DNA of 24,566 nt from Burkholderiales bacterium. GTDB taxonomy: Bacteria > Pseudomonadota > Gammaproteobacteria > Burkholderiales > Burkholderiaceae_F. Shown one piece after another: positions 8,101 to 16,471 of this stretch. Positions within the stretch are counted from its first letter, which is position 1. Every line of letters starts with the position of its first letter. A program made the position numbers and the translations under genes. Location: assembly GCA_021298875.1 (NCBI GenBank), contig JAJTHJ010000010.1, positions 1 to 24,566 of the forward strand, given 5' to 3'. Below the pieces are notes generated by a model that worked only from the letters and a program-made list of their open reading frames with translations, made no database searches and was not told the origin of the DNA.

Positions 8101-9173
8101 GGGCGCCTCCGCAGTTTGTCGAGCAAACCCATCAGCCCGCGCGGCGGCAGCAGCGTCACCAGCACGAACAGCAGCCCGAGGAAGTACAGCCAGAACTCCG
8201 GGTAGGCGACGGTGAACCAGCTCTTCGCGCCATTGACGGCAAACGCGCCGAGGATCGGCCCGAACAGCGTGCCGCGCCCGCCGACCGCGGCCCAGATGGC
8301 GATCTCGATCGAGTTGGCCGGGCTCATCTCGCTCGGGTTGATGATGCCCACTTGCGGCACGTACAGCGCGCCGGCGATGCCGCTCAGCACCGCGGCCAGC
8401 GTCCACACCGCGAGCTTGTAGGCCAGCGTGCGGTAGCCCAGGAACTGCACGCGCGACTCCTGATCGCGGATCGCGGTCAGCACGCGGCCGAACTTGCCGG
8501 TCGTGAGCCAGCGCGCCAGCAGCAGCGCGCCGAACAGATAGGCGACCGACAGCATGTACAGCGCCGTGCGCGTCTCCGGCGCAGTGATCGGCACGCCGAG
8601 GATGCGCTTGAAGTCAGTGAAGCCGTTGTTGCCGCCGAAGCCCATGTCGTTACGGAAAAACGCGAGCATCGCGGCAAAGGTCAGCGCCTGCGTGATGATC
8701 GAGAAGTACACGCCCTTGATCCGCGAGCGGAACGCGAAGAAACCGAACACGAAAGCGACCAGCCCAGGCACCGCTATGACGAGAAACAGCGCCCAGAGAA
8801 ACGAGTCCGAGCCCGCCCGGTACCAGGGGAATTCTTGCCAGTCGAGGAACACCATGAAGTCCGGCAGATCGCTCTTGTACACGCCGTCGCGGCCGATCTG
8901 CCGCATCAGGTACATGCCGAAGGCGTAACCGCCAAGCGCGAAGAAGAGGCCCTGCCCGAGCGACAGAATGCCGGTGTAGCCCCAGATCAAGTCCATCGCC
9001 AGTGCCAGCACCGCGTAGCACATGAACTTGCCGAGCAGCGCGACCCAGAAGCTCGACAGGTGCAGCGGATTGTCCGGCGGGACGGCCAGATGAAGCACCG
9101 GCACGACGATGAGAAACACCGCCGCCACCGCCAGCAGCGCCGCCCAGGCGCGGGGGGTGAAGAGGCGGGTCAT
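8097..9173 (-). CDS. urtC: Urea ABC transporter permease UrtC
   Basis: A 358-residue LivM-type inner-membrane permease with about ten hydrophobic segments. Family stretches include A-L-A-M-D-L-I-W-G-Y-T-G-I-L-S-L-G-Q-G near residues 55-75, R-I-K-G-V-Y-F-S-I-I-T-Q-A-L-T and G-G-R-G-T-L-F-G-P-I-L-G-A. The insert with N-D-M-G-F-G-G-N-N-G-F-T-D-F-K is typical of UrtC. It overlaps urtD by the GTGA quartet, indicating coupling. The upstream gap to urtB is 190 bases, mostly a palindromic repeat. Confidence 0.96.
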   Translation of the reverse strand: MTRLFTPRAWAALLAVAAVFLIVVPVLHLAVPPDNPLHLSSFWVALLGKFMCYAVLALAMDLIWGYTGILSLGQGLFFALGGYAFGMYLMRQIGRDGVYKSDLPDFMVFLDWQEFPWYRAGSDSFLWALFLVIAVPGLVAFVFGFFAFRSRIKGVYFSIITQALTFAAMLAFFRNDMGFGGNNGFTDFKRILGVPITAPETRTALYMLSVAYLFGALLLARWLTTGKFGRVLTAIRDQESRVQFLGYRTLAYKLAVWTLAAVLSGIAGALYVPQVGIINPSEMSPANSIEIAIWAAVGGRGTLFGPILGAFAVNGAKSWFTVAYPEFWLYFLGLLFVLVTLLPPRGLMGLLDKLRRRP

Positions 9174-9226
9174 GGGGTGGACTCAAGGCCCAAGCGCGTT
9201 GCGGCGCTTTGCCGTTGCTGGGGCGG

Positions 9227-9320
9227 TCTTCCCTCACCCCCGCCCCTCTCCCGGGAAGAGAGGGGAGAAAAACCCTCTCCCCCCGGGAGAGGGTGGCGCG
9301 AAGCGCCGGGTGCGGGAAGA
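9227..9320. repeat. Palindromic repeat element between urtB and urtC
   Basis: The outer ends T-C-T-T-C-C-C-T-C-A-C-C-C (9227-9239) and their complement with one mismatch (9308-9320) enclose two inner C-C-C-T-C-T-C-C/G-G-A-G-A-G-G-G hairpins and the segment G-G-C-G-C-G-A-A-G-C-G-C-C. It is nearly the same element as at 24340-24436, showing a dispersed family. Confidence 0.85.
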
Positions 9321-9363
9321 CCGCGTGCCCGAAGTCCAGCCTCGATAGCGAAGTGCACCCCGC

Positions 9364-10977
9364 TCACGCCTCCGCACTCCTTCCCTTCAGCGCGAACAAG
9401 CCTTGCGGCCGCTTCTGGATGAACAGGATGATGAAGATCAGCACGAAGATCTTCGCCAGCACCGCACCCGACCACGGCTCCAAAAACTTGGCGATCGAGC
9501 CCAGCCCGAAAGCGGCGATCACCGTGCCGGCCAACTGGCCCACACCGCCCAGCACCACGACCATGAAGCTATCCACGATGTAGCCCTGCCCCAGGTCCGG
9601 TCCCACGTTGCCGATCTGCGACAGCGCCACGCCGCCCAAGCCCGCGACGCCGGAGCCGAGGCCGAAGGTCAGCATGTCCACCCGCTGCGTGGGCACGCCG
9701 GTGCAGGAGGCCATCGCGCGGTTCTGCGTCACCCCGCGGACGAACAGCCCCAACCGCGTGCGGTTGATCAGCAGCCACACGGCCGCCAGCACCGCGAGTG
9801 CAAAACCGATGATCACGATCCGGTTGAACGGGATCACGTAGCCGCCGGCGAGCGCGATGCCGCCGGAGAGCCACGACGGGTTTTCCACCTCCACGTTCTG
9901 CGCGCCGAAGATCGTGCGGCTCGCCTGGATCAGCAACAGGCTCACGCCCCAGGTGGTGAGCAGCGTCTCCAGCGGCCGGCCGTACAGCCAGCGCAGCACG
10001 CCGCGTTCGAGCGCCATGCCGATGACCGCCGTGACGATCAAGGCGGCCGGCAGTGCGGCCACCACGTACCAGTCGAAGGCGCCCGGTGCGAACTTGCGGA
10101 ATAGCCCCTGCACGACGAAGGTCGTGTAGGCGCCGATCATCAGGAACTCGCCATGCGCCATGTTGATGATGCCCATCAACCCGTAGGTGATGGCGAGTCC
10201 CAGTGCGGCCAGCAGCAGGATCGATCCCAGGCTGATGCCGGAGAACAGCGACAGCCCGATCTCCGTCGTCAGCAGCCGGCGGTTGATCTCGGCGAGCGAG
10301 GCTTCGGCCGCCTGCCGCACGCGCTCGTCGGCCTCCGCATACGTGCCGTCCTTCTGCCGCGTGACCATCGTCGCCAGCAGTTGCCGCACCTGCGGGTCGG
10401 TACTGGCGGCAAGCGCACGGGCGGCGCGCAGGCGCTGCTCCGGGTTGCTGCTTTTCAGCGCGAGCGAGGCCGCGGCCAGTTGCAGAATGGCCTTGATCTC
10501 GGCGTCGGACTCGCGCTCGACCGCGCGTTGCAGGATCGGCAGCGCGTCCTCGTTGTCCGAGCCTTGTAACTCGCGCGCGGCGGCCAGCCGCGTGTCGCGG
10601 TCGGGGCTGCCGAGCTTCAGCGCCGCCAGGGCCGCGCCCAGTTCGCCGCGGATGCGGTTGTTGATGACGATCGGGTCGGGGTTGGCCGGTGCAGGGCCAA
10701 GTTCAGTGCCGCTCGCCGCATCGATCAGCTTGCCGTCTGCGACGATCGCCGCGCGCTTGCCGCCGTCGATCAGGATCAAGCGATCCTCGCCCAGCGCGGT
10801 CAGGGTGGTGATCGCCTGCGCATCCTCGGTCGCGACCAGCTTGCGGATCGCCTCGACCTTGGCCTCGGTGTCGTCCGCGCCCAGTTGTGCGGTGAGCGCG
10901 GGGTCGAGCGCGGCCTGCGCTGGAGCGCCGGCGAAGGTGAACACTGCGAGAACGAGCGCAAACAGGGCGCGGCGCAT
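9364..10977 (-). CDS. urtB: Urea ABC transporter permease UrtB
   Basis: A 537-residue protein. A signal peptide (M-R-R-A-L-F-A-L-V-L-A-V-F-T-F-A-G-A-P-A-Q-A) is followed by an Ala-rich helical periplasmic region of about 200 residues and then a LivH-type permease beginning near residue 235 (I-S-L-G-S-I-L-L-L-A-A-L-G-L-A-I-T-Y-G-L). The long N-terminal region is usual for proteobacterial UrtB. The ATG at 10977 is preferred; a TTG 12 bases upstream is possible. Conserved I-N-M-A-H-G-E-F-L-M-I-G-A-Y and T-T-W-G-V-S-L are present. It pairs with UrtC to form the urea channel. Confidence 0.96.
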   Translation of the reverse strand: MRRALFALVLAVFTFAGAPAQAALDPALTAQLGADDTEAKVEAIRKLVATEDAQAITTLTALGEDRLILIDGGKRAAIVADGKLIDAASGTELGPAPANPDPIVINNRIRGELGAALAALKLGSPDRDTRLAAARELQGSDNEDALPILQRAVERESDAEIKAILQLAAASLALKSSNPEQRLRAARALAASTDPQVRQLLATMVTRQKDGTYAEADERVRQAAEASLAEINRRLLTTEIGLSLFSGISLGSILLLAALGLAITYGLMGIINMAHGEFLMIGAYTTFVVQGLFRKFAPGAFDWYVVAALPAALIVTAVIGMALERGVLRWLYGRPLETLLTTWGVSLLLIQASRTIFGAQNVEVENPSWLSGGIALAGGYVIPFNRIVIIGFALAVLAAVWLLINRTRLGLFVRGVTQNRAMASCTGVPTQRVDMLTFGLGSGVAGLGGVALSQIGNVGPDLGQGYIVDSFMVVVLGGVGQLAGTVIAAFGLGSIAKFLEPWSGAVLAKIFVLIFIILFIQKRPQGLFALKGRSAEA

Positions 10978-11005
10978 TGGCGGGCTCAAGGAACTGCGGT
11001 GTCTA

Positions 11006-11127
11006 CTCCCTCCCCTTCAAGGGGAGGGCAGGGGTGGGGATGGGTTGTAAGGAAGCGCGCTGCGATGCAGGTTATGCCCGACCACCCATCCCCCTCCCGA
11101 CCTCCCCCCTTGGAGGGGGAGGAGGGC
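11006..11127. repeat. Palindromic repeat between urtA and urtB
   Basis: The left part (11006-11045) reads C-T-C-C-C-T-C-C-C-C-T-T-C-A-A-G-G-G-G-A and continues to G-G-G-G-A-T-G-G-G-T; the right part (11084-11127) carries A-C-C-C-A-T-C-C-C-C-C and C-T-C-C-C-C-C-C-T-T-G-G-A-G-G-G-G-G-A-G. Same family as the element inside ureB. It sits in the 160-base gap and could separate urtA expression from urtBCDE. Confidence 0.8.
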
Positions 11128-11137
11128 TGCTACGCGA

Positions 11138-12396
11138 TCAGGCCGGAAAATCCGGCTTCTTCTCGTTGCCCGGAATAAACGGACTCCAGGGCTGCGCGCG
11201 GATCGTCTCTTTGGTGCGCCAGACCACGTTGAACTGCCCATCGGCGCGGATCTCGCCGATGAACACCGGCTTCCACAGGTGATGGTTCTTCTCGTCCATC
11301 TTGACCTTGAAACCGCAGGGCGCATCGAAGGTCTGGCCGGCCACCGCCGGGATCACTTTGTCCACCTCGACGCTCTTGGCCTTTTCCACCGCCTGCTTCC
11401 ACATGTGGATACCGATGAAGGTCGCTTCCATCGGGTCGTTGGTCACCACCTTGTCGGCATTGGGCAGCTTGGCCTTGACCGCCCAGTCACGGTACATCTT
11501 GATGAAGGCCTCGTTCTGCGGGTTCTTCAGCGACATGAAGTAGTTCCACGCCGCCAGGTGCCCGACCAGCGGCTTGGCGTCCACGCCGCGCAGCTCCGCT
11601 CCTCTTCGCCGACCGAGAAGGCCACCACCGGCACGTCCTTGGCCTTCAGCCCCGCGTTGCCGAGCTCCTTGTGGAACGGCACGTTCGAGTCGCCGTTGAT
11701 GGTGGAGATCACGCAGGTCTTGCCGCCGCCGGAGAACTTCTTGATGTTGGCGACGATGGTCTGGTAGTCGCTGCGACCGAAGGGGGTGTAGACCTCTTCG
11801 ATGTCCTTCTCCGACACGCCCTTGCTCTTGAGAAACGCGCGCAGGATCTTGTTGGTCGTGCGCGGGTAGACGTAGTCGGTGCCGAGCAGGAAGAAGCGCT
11901 TGGCTCCGCCGCCTTCCTTGCTCATCAGGTATTCGGTCGCCGGGATCGCCTGCTGGTTGGGCGCAGCACCCGTGTAGAACACGTTGCGCTCGAGCTCTTC
12001 GCCCTCGTACTGCACCGGGTAGAAGAGCAGGCCATTGAGTTCCTTGAACACCGGCAGCACGCTCTTGCGCGACACGCGGGTCCAGCAACCGAACACCACC
12101 GACACCTTGTCCTGCGTCAGCAGTTGGCGCGCCTTCTCGGCAAAGAGCGGCCAGTTGGAGGCCGGATCGACCACCACCGGTTGCAGCGGCCGGCCCATCG
12201 CGCCGCCCTTGGCGTTGATGTCGGCGATCGTCATCAGCGCGGTCTCTTTAAGCGCCGTTTCCGAAATCGCCATCGTGCCCGAGAGCGAATGCAGGATGCC
12301 GACCTTGATCGGCTCCTTGGACTGGCCAAAGGCGGCCATGCTGCTGGTAGCCAGCGCCATCGCGCTGGACGACTGCAAGAACTGTCTGCGATCCAT
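11138..12396 (-). pseudogene. urtA: Urea ABC transporter substrate-binding protein UrtA, frameshifted by a 5-bp tandem duplication
   Basis: The gene would encode about 417 residues if repaired. The first frame gives M-D-R-R-Q-F-L-Q (twin-arginine-like signal), then the UrtA sequence I-K-V-G-I-L-H-S-L-S-G-T-M-A-I-S-E-T to V-V-A-F-S-V-G-E-E-E. The frame then shifts, and L-R-G-V-D-A-K-P-L-V-G-H-L-A-A-W-N-Y-F-M-S-L continues in another frame to the natural end at 11138. The cause is GCTCC repeated twice at 11593-11602 (plus strand); removing one copy restores the frame. As written the product is 289 residues with an unrelated tail and the C-terminal lobe is lost. AGGGGGAA precedes the ATG at 12396. 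UrtA is the periplasmic urea receptor, so uptake may be impaired. Confidence 0.92.
11593..11602. repeat. 5-bp tandem duplication causing the urtA frameshift
   Basis: GCTCC occurs twice in direct succession (11593-11597, 11598-11602). On the coding strand it reads G-G-A-G-C twice inside the codons for E-E-L-R. One copy gives the family-typical sequence G-E-E-E-L-R-G-V-D-A; two copies shift the frame. Confidence 0.9.
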
Positions 12397-12448
12397 CGAA
12401 TTCCCCCTGGGGTTTGCACGCCACCGCGGCGCTCGGGGAATCCCTGAC

Positions 12449-12463
12449 TCAAGAAGCGTGCCC
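12449..12463 (-). promoter_or_regulatory. Possible sigma-54 (-24/-12) promoter upstream of urtA
   Basis: The minus strand reads G-G-G-C-A-C-G-C-T-T-C-T-T-G-A, close to the sigma-54 consensus TGGCACG-N4-TTGC. The -24 GG and -12 TTG spacing is right, but the final C is A, which weakens it. A start about 12 bases downstream would leave a leader of about 40 bases before urtA. Nitrogen (NtrC) control of urea uptake is common in related bacteria, which makes the site plausible. No NtrC sites were identified. Confidence 0.3.
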
Positions 12464-12572
12464 GCGCGGTCTTGCCGGAGGACGAGACGCGGCGAAACAA
12501 ACTGCCGCACCACGGCGTGGCAATGCCGCGGCAGCGCACAGAAACCGTGCGTCCGGCGACATCACGGGGGTG

Positions 12573-13457
12573 TCAGCTACTGGTCTTCGCCGGCAACAGC
12601 ACCGTGCCCAACGCCACCAGAATCAGCGCCAGCGCCGCATAGTCCTGCCAGTGCGGCACCTCGCCCAGCAGCCACATGCTGGAGAACACGCCAAGCACCG
12701 GAATCAGCATCACCGACAGGCCGCTGGCGACCGGCGGCAGGGTGCGCGCGAGCTTGAACCAGACGATATGGCAGAAGGCGATCGCCACGAACACGTTGTA
12801 GCCGATCGACAACCATTCCATCGGCAGCGGCGCGCGCCACTGCGGCACTTCGAGCAACAGCGTCAATGTGCCCACCACCGGGATCGCGGAGGCGAGCATC
12901 CAGAAGCCGAGCGTCAGCGTGGGCAGTTCGGTCAGGTGCCGGCGCATCAGGTGCGTGCCCCAGCCCCAGGCCGCGGCGGCCACCAGCATCAGTACGGTGC
13001 CCAGCGGGCTGCCCGCGAGCTTGACGAACTCGGAAGACAAGAGCAACAACGTACCGGCCAGCGCCGCGGCGACACCCCACCAGTACGCAGCGCGCGGCCG
13101 CTCGCCGTAGAGCAGCAGACCGAAGAGCACGGCCCAGACCGGCATCGTGTAGCCGAGTATGGCGGCGCGGCCCGACGGCAGCATGCGCAGCGCGTAAACG
13201 GACAGCACGTGCCAGATAATCACGTTGGGGATCGCCATCCACAGCAGCAGCCCCCATTGGTGGCGCGGCACCGCCAGCGGCACACCGGTGGCGCGCATGA
13301 AGAACCACAGCACAGCTACCCCGCCACTTAACACCAGCGTGCGGAACAGCATCGGCGGCAGCTCGGCCACACCGACCTTCATCACCGGCCAGTTCAGGCC
13401 CCAGGCGACGGTCAGTGCGGCCAGCAGGATCAAGTCGCGGCGGGAGAGGCGATTCAA
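12573..13457 (-). CDS. EamA/DMT-family transporter
   Basis: A 294-residue integral membrane protein with about ten hydrophobic helices in two repeated halves, as in the drug/metabolite transporter superfamily. Typical pieces are A-W-G-L-N-W-P-V-M-K at the start of the first EamA repeat, Y-A-L-R-M-L-P-S-G-R-A-A-I-L-G-Y-T-M-P-V-W and, in the second repeat, L-P-P-V-A-S-G-L-S-V-M-L-I-P-V-L-G-V. The exported or imported substrate is unknown. It is in the same direction as urtA, 176 bases upstream of it, and 9 bases after the ParE-like gene. Confidence 0.9.
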   Translation of the reverse strand: MNRLSRRDLILLAALTVAWGLNWPVMKVGVAELPPMLFRTLVLSGGVAVLWFFMRATGVPLAVPRHQWGLLLWMAIPNVIIWHVLSVYALRMLPSGRAAILGYTMPVWAVLFGLLLYGERPRAAYWWGVAAALAGTLLLLSSEFVKLAGSPLGTVLMLVAAAAWGWGTHLMRRHLTELPTLTLGFWMLASAIPVVGTLTLLLEVPQWRAPLPMEWLSIGYNVFVAIAFCHIVWFKLARTLPPVASGLSVMLIPVLGVFSSMWLLGEVPHWQDYAALALILVALGTVLLPAKTSS

Positions 13458-13466
13458 AGTGGCGTC

Positions 13467-13763
13467 CTACAGATTGCGGTAGCCCGCTTCGCGCTGGGCG
13501 CGCACGGCGAGCACGAACGCGATGTCCAGTTCCGTGACGTACCGGTACAGCGCGAGATAACCGTAGCGCCCGGTGGCGATCACGAGCTCGCGCAGGCCGC
13601 CTTCGGCGGGCCGGCCGATCAACGGACTGCGCTCCAGGACACCCAGCGCCTCGACGATCGCCGCGATGCGGTCCGCCGCGGTGTCGGGCGAGAACTCGAA
13701 CAGGTGGTCGAAGATGCGGTCGAAGTCCTCGTGCACACGCTCGGTCAGGACGACTTGCGCCAT
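13467..13763 (-). CDS. ParE/RelE-type toxin
   Basis: A 98-residue protein with the RelE/ParE plan: V-L-T-E-R-V-H-E-D-F-D-R-I-F-D-H-L near the N-terminus, a central S-P-L-I-G-R-P motif (46-52), L-R-E-L-V-I and a C-terminal strand pattern G-Y-L-A-L-Y-R-Y-V-T...F-V-L-A-V-R-A-Q-R-E-A-G-Y. The internal ATG at 13763 is chosen because it overlaps the antitoxin gene by 19 bases, the normal toxin-antitoxin arrangement. The target (gyrase for ParE, mRNA for RelE) cannot be fixed from sequence. Confidence 0.85.
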   Translation of the reverse strand: MAQVVLTERVHEDFDRIFDHLFEFSPDTAADRIAAIVEALGVLERSPLIGRPAEGGLRELVIATGRYGYLALYRYVTELDIAFVLAVRAQREAGYRNL

Positions 13764-14035
13764 GCGCGCGCCTTCGGCTTGGCCACCCGCTCGCCGCGGG
13801 CGCGCCGGGTCAGGTAGTCGCGCATCTCGTGCCAGTCGATGCCGCGGCCGCTGACCATCGTCTCGTCGAACCGCCGCTGCGCCTCGCGGACGAGGGCGGC
13901 GCGCGTTTCGGCGTCGCGCACCTTTTCTTCCACCGCTTCGAGCAGGAAGGCATGGACGCTTTGGCCGGTGGCTGCAGCCAACTTGCCGATGCGCGACTTC
14001 AGCGGCGGGGGCAGGCGCAAGGTCGTGGTAGTCAT
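13745..14035 (-). CDS. Ribbon-helix-helix antitoxin (ParD/CopG-like)
   Basis: A 96-residue protein starting M-T-T-T-T-L-R-L-P-P-P-L-K-S-R-I-G-K-L-A-A-A-T-G-Q-S-V-H-A-F-L-L-E-A-V, a standard ribbon-helix-helix DNA-binding N-terminus. The charged C-terminal half would bind the toxin. The ATG at 14035 begins this motif. A 12-base palindrome at 14060-14071, just upstream, is a likely operator for autoregulation. The downstream toxin overlaps by 19 bases. Confidence 0.87.
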   Translation of the reverse strand: MTTTTLRLPPPLKSRIGKLAAATGQSVHAFLLEAVEEKVRDAETRAALVREAQRRFDETMVSGRGIDWHEMRDYLTRRARGERVAKPKARAWRKSS

Positions 14036-14059
14036 GGCGACGCGCGAGAGCTTCGAGTA

Positions 14060-14071
14060 GCACAATTGTGC
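14060..14071. promoter_or_regulatory. Palindromic putative operator of the toxin-antitoxin operon
   Basis: A perfect palindrome G-C-A-C-A-A-T-T-G-T-G-C sits 24 bases upstream of the antitoxin ATG in the 93-base divergent gap to pyrF. It is AT-rich against a GC-rich background. Ribbon-helix-helix antitoxins usually repress their own promoter through such sites. It could also influence pyrF. Confidence 0.5.
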
Positions 14072-14128
14072 CACACGCCTGCCGTCGCCCGCACCGCTAA
14101 GATGCGCCGGCTTCCCGTCCCGCCCGCC

Positions 14129-14950
14129 ATGACCTTCCTCGACCGCCTGCGCGCCCGCTGGACCGACGCCGACACGCTGTTGTGTGTCGGCCTCGACCCC
14201 GACCCCAGCCGCTTCCCCGCGCACCTGCGCGACCGCGACGACGCGATCCTCGCCTTCTGCGCGGCCATCGCCGATGCCACGGCCGAGTTCGCCTGTGCCT
14301 TCAAGCCGCAGATTGCCTACTTCGCCGCACAGCGTGCCGAAGACCAGCTCGAAGAACTCATCGCGCATCTCAAGCGCGCACACCCGCAGGTGCCGGTGAT
14401 CCTCGACGCCAAGCGCGGCGACATCGGCGCCACCGCCGAGCAGTACGCGCGCGAGGTCTTCGAGCGCTACGGCGCGGACGCGGTCACGCTGTCGCCGTTG
14501 ATGGGCTTCGACTCGCTGGCGCCGTACCTCGCCTACCCCGACCGCGGCGCCTTTCTGCTCTGCCGCACCAGCAATGCCGGCGGCAGCGACTTGCAGATGC
14601 TCGACGTGGGCGGCGAAAAACTCTTCGAGCGCGTGGCCCGCCTGGCCGCCGGCGCGTGGAACAGCAACGGACAACTGGGCCTCGTGGTCGGCGCCACCTA
14701 TCCGGCCGAACTGGCCCGCGTGCGCGCGCTGGTGGGCGATCTGCCGCTGCTGGTGCCCGGCATCGGCGCGCAGGGCGGCGACATCGACGCCACCGTGCAG
14801 GCCGGCCAGACTGCCAGCGGCGGAGGCATGGCGATCAACTCGTCGCGCGCGATCCTGTACGCGGGGCAAAGCGAAGACTTTGCGCAGGCCGCGCGCCTGG
14901 CAGCGCGCGCCACGCGCGACGCGATCAACCGCTGCCGGCTTCGTCCCTAG
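14129..14950 (+). CDS. pyrF: Orotidine 5'-phosphate decarboxylase, type 2
   Basis: A 273-residue TIM-barrel enzyme that decarboxylates OMP to UMP, the last step of pyrimidine synthesis. The catalytic signature D-A-K-R-G-D-I-G-A-T (93-102) is intact. The longer length, F-K-P-Q-I-A-Y-F (58-65) and T-S-N-A-G-G-S-D-L-Q place it in the PyrF type 2 subfamily. The ATG at 14129 directly precedes the conserved F-L-D-R-L-R-A-R-W; no strong ribosome binding site is seen. The 3' end overlaps the convergent CNNM/CorC-type gene by 26 bases. Confidence 0.97.
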   Translation: MTFLDRLRARWTDADTLLCVGLDPDPSRFPAHLRDRDDAILAFCAAIADATAEFACAFKPQIAYFAAQRAEDQLEELIAHLKRAHPQVPVILDAKRGDIGATAEQYAREVFERYGADAVTLSPLMGFDSLAPYLAYPDRGAFLLCRTSNAGGSDLQMLDVGGEKLFERVARLAAGAWNSNGQLGLVVGATYPAELARVRALVGDLPLLVPGIGAQGGDIDATVQAGQTASGGGMAINSSRAILYAGQSEDFAQAARLAARATRDAINRCRLRP

Positions 14951-16247
14951 CTTCGCTCGCCGGCGGCAAGCGCGTCGCCAGCACCTTGTCGATGCGGCGT
15001 TGATCCATGTCCACGATCTCGAAGCGCCAGCCCTGCCAGTCGGAGTAATCACCCGTGTGCGGCACGCGGCCCGACAGCAGCATCATCATCCCCGACAGCG
15101 TGTTGTAGCGGCCGAGTTCCTCCTCGGGCACCGAGACCAGTTCCAGCCGGTCCTTCAGCTCCGGAATCGGGATCAAACCGTCCAGCAGCCACGAGCCGTC
15201 GGCACGCTGGATCGCCCAGGCGTCGTCCACGCTCGGTGTCTTGAACTCGCCGGCAATCGCCTCGAGTAGGTCGTGCGGGGTGACCAGGCCCTGAATCTCG
15301 CCGTACTCGTCCACTACCGCCGCCATGTGCGCAGACGAGGCACGGAAGTTCTCCAGCAACTCCATCCCGGTCAGCGACTCGGGCACGAACACCGGTTGCT
15401 GCATGCCCTTGCGCATGTCGGGCGGTTCGGCGCGCGCCAGCTGTTGCAGCAACTGCCGGGCGCCGATCACGCCGATCACCTCGCGCAGGCCCCCCCGGCA
15501 GACCAGGAAGCGGGAATGCTCGCTTTCGGTGATCTTGCGCAGGTTGTCTTCGGCCGGGTCGTCCAGATCGACGTAGACGATGTCCGAGCGCGGCGTCATC
15601 AGCGAGGCGATCTGCCGTTCGTCCAGGCGGAAGACGTTGCGCACCATCGCCCGCTCTTGCTCGTCGATCACGCCGGACTCGCTGCCTTCCTCGATCAGCG
15701 CGTGGATCTCTTCTTCCGTGACGGCGTTGGCCGTGGTTGCACGTGCACCGAAGAGGCGCAGCAGCAGGTCGGTCGAGCCCGACAGCAGCCGCACGAAAGG
15801 CTTGGTGGCCATCGCCATCCAGCGGATTGGCCCCGCCACCGCGCGCGCCACGCTTTCGGGGTTCAACTGGCCGATGCGCTTGGGCACCAGTTCCCCAAGC
15901 ACGATGGAGAAGTAGGTCACCGCCACGACCACGAGCGCGATGGCGACGATGTCCGCCCACTTCGTCGCGACGCCGAGCCCCTCCAGCCACAGCCGCAACG
16001 GATCGGCAAACGCGGCCTCGCCGACGATGCCGGAGAGCACGCTGATCGAGGTGATGCCCACCTGGATGGTGGACAGGAAGCGGGTCGGTTCTTCGTTTAG
16101 CGCCAGCGCGGCGGCGGCGCGGCTGTCGCCTTGATCGACCAACAGTTGGAGCCGTGAGCGGCGGGCGGTGACCAGCGCTATTTCGGCCATGGAGAACAGG
16201 CCGTTCAAGAGAATCAGGATCAACAGGACGATAACTTCTATAGGCAT
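14925..16247 (-). CDS. CNNM/CorC (HlyC-type) CBS-domain membrane protein
   Basis: A 440-residue protein in three parts: an N-terminal DUF21/CNNM transmembrane domain (residues 1 to about 180, with L-N-G-L-F-S-M-A-E-I-A-L-V and L-G-E-L-V-P-K-R-I-G), a CBS pair (about 200-330, beginning near M-T-P-R-S-D-I-V-Y-V-D-L), and a CorC_HlyC C-terminal domain (about 350-430). Such proteins are linked to Mg2+/Co2+ efflux; the old hemolysin name is not functionally reliable. The ATG at 16247 precedes the first membrane helix; an upstream open frame of 47 codons runs through a palindromic repeat and is unlikely to be coding. It converges with pyrF. Confidence 0.92.
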   Translation of the reverse strand: MPIEVIVLLILILLNGLFSMAEIALVTARRSRLQLLVDQGDSRAAAALALNEEPTRFLSTIQVGITSISVLSGIVGEAAFADPLRLWLEGLGVATKWADIVAIALVVVAVTYFSIVLGELVPKRIGQLNPESVARAVAGPIRWMAMATKPFVRLLSGSTDLLLRLFGARATTANAVTEEEIHALIEEGSESGVIDEQERAMVRNVFRLDERQIASLMTPRSDIVYVDLDDPAEDNLRKITESEHSRFLVCRGGLREVIGVIGARQLLQQLARAEPPDMRKGMQQPVFVPESLTGMELLENFRASSAHMAAVVDEYGEIQGLVTPHDLLEAIAGEFKTPSVDDAWAIQRADGSWLLDGLIPIPELKDRLELVSVPEEELGRYNTLSGMMMLLSGRVPHTGDYSDWQGWRFEIVDMDQRRIDKVLATRLPPASEARDEAGSG

Positions 16248-16336
16248 GGCCAGCCCGGGGCCGGGGCGATTTGCCCCTCCCGGCGGAATGCGGGGAGCGA
16301 AAGGGTAGCGCATGGGGCGTGGGCCGGGATCCGTTG

Positions 16337-16398
16337 GCCGTGATCCGTGATCCGTGATCCGTTCGGTCGTCAACGGTTCACAGATCACGGATCACGGC
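16337..16398. repeat. Imperfect inverted repeat of GTGATCC units
   Basis: Two 27-base arms (16337-16363, 16372-16398) pair with two mismatches around an 8-base loop. The unit sequence and hairpin form match the element at 7199-7263. It lies in the 224-base divergent gap between the CNNM/CorC gene and the SHP-like cytochrome gene. Confidence 0.85.
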
Positions 16399-16471
16399 TC
16401 CATCCTTAATCCCCCCTTAATCGCCGCCCGCCACGATGCGCTCCATCGACTCACGCCGATGGAGCCTGACC

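Noticed and set aside
11138..12088. Second open frame over urtA taken as a separate gene
   Set aside because: Its N-terminal part is out of frame with UrtA; only the end past the duplication is real UrtA sequence, so it is one frameshifted gene.
16248..16388. N-terminal extension of the CNNM/CorC-type protein by 47 codons
   Set aside because: It reads through the palindromic repeat and lacks a membrane or signal pattern; the ATG at 16247 gives the standard N-terminal helix.
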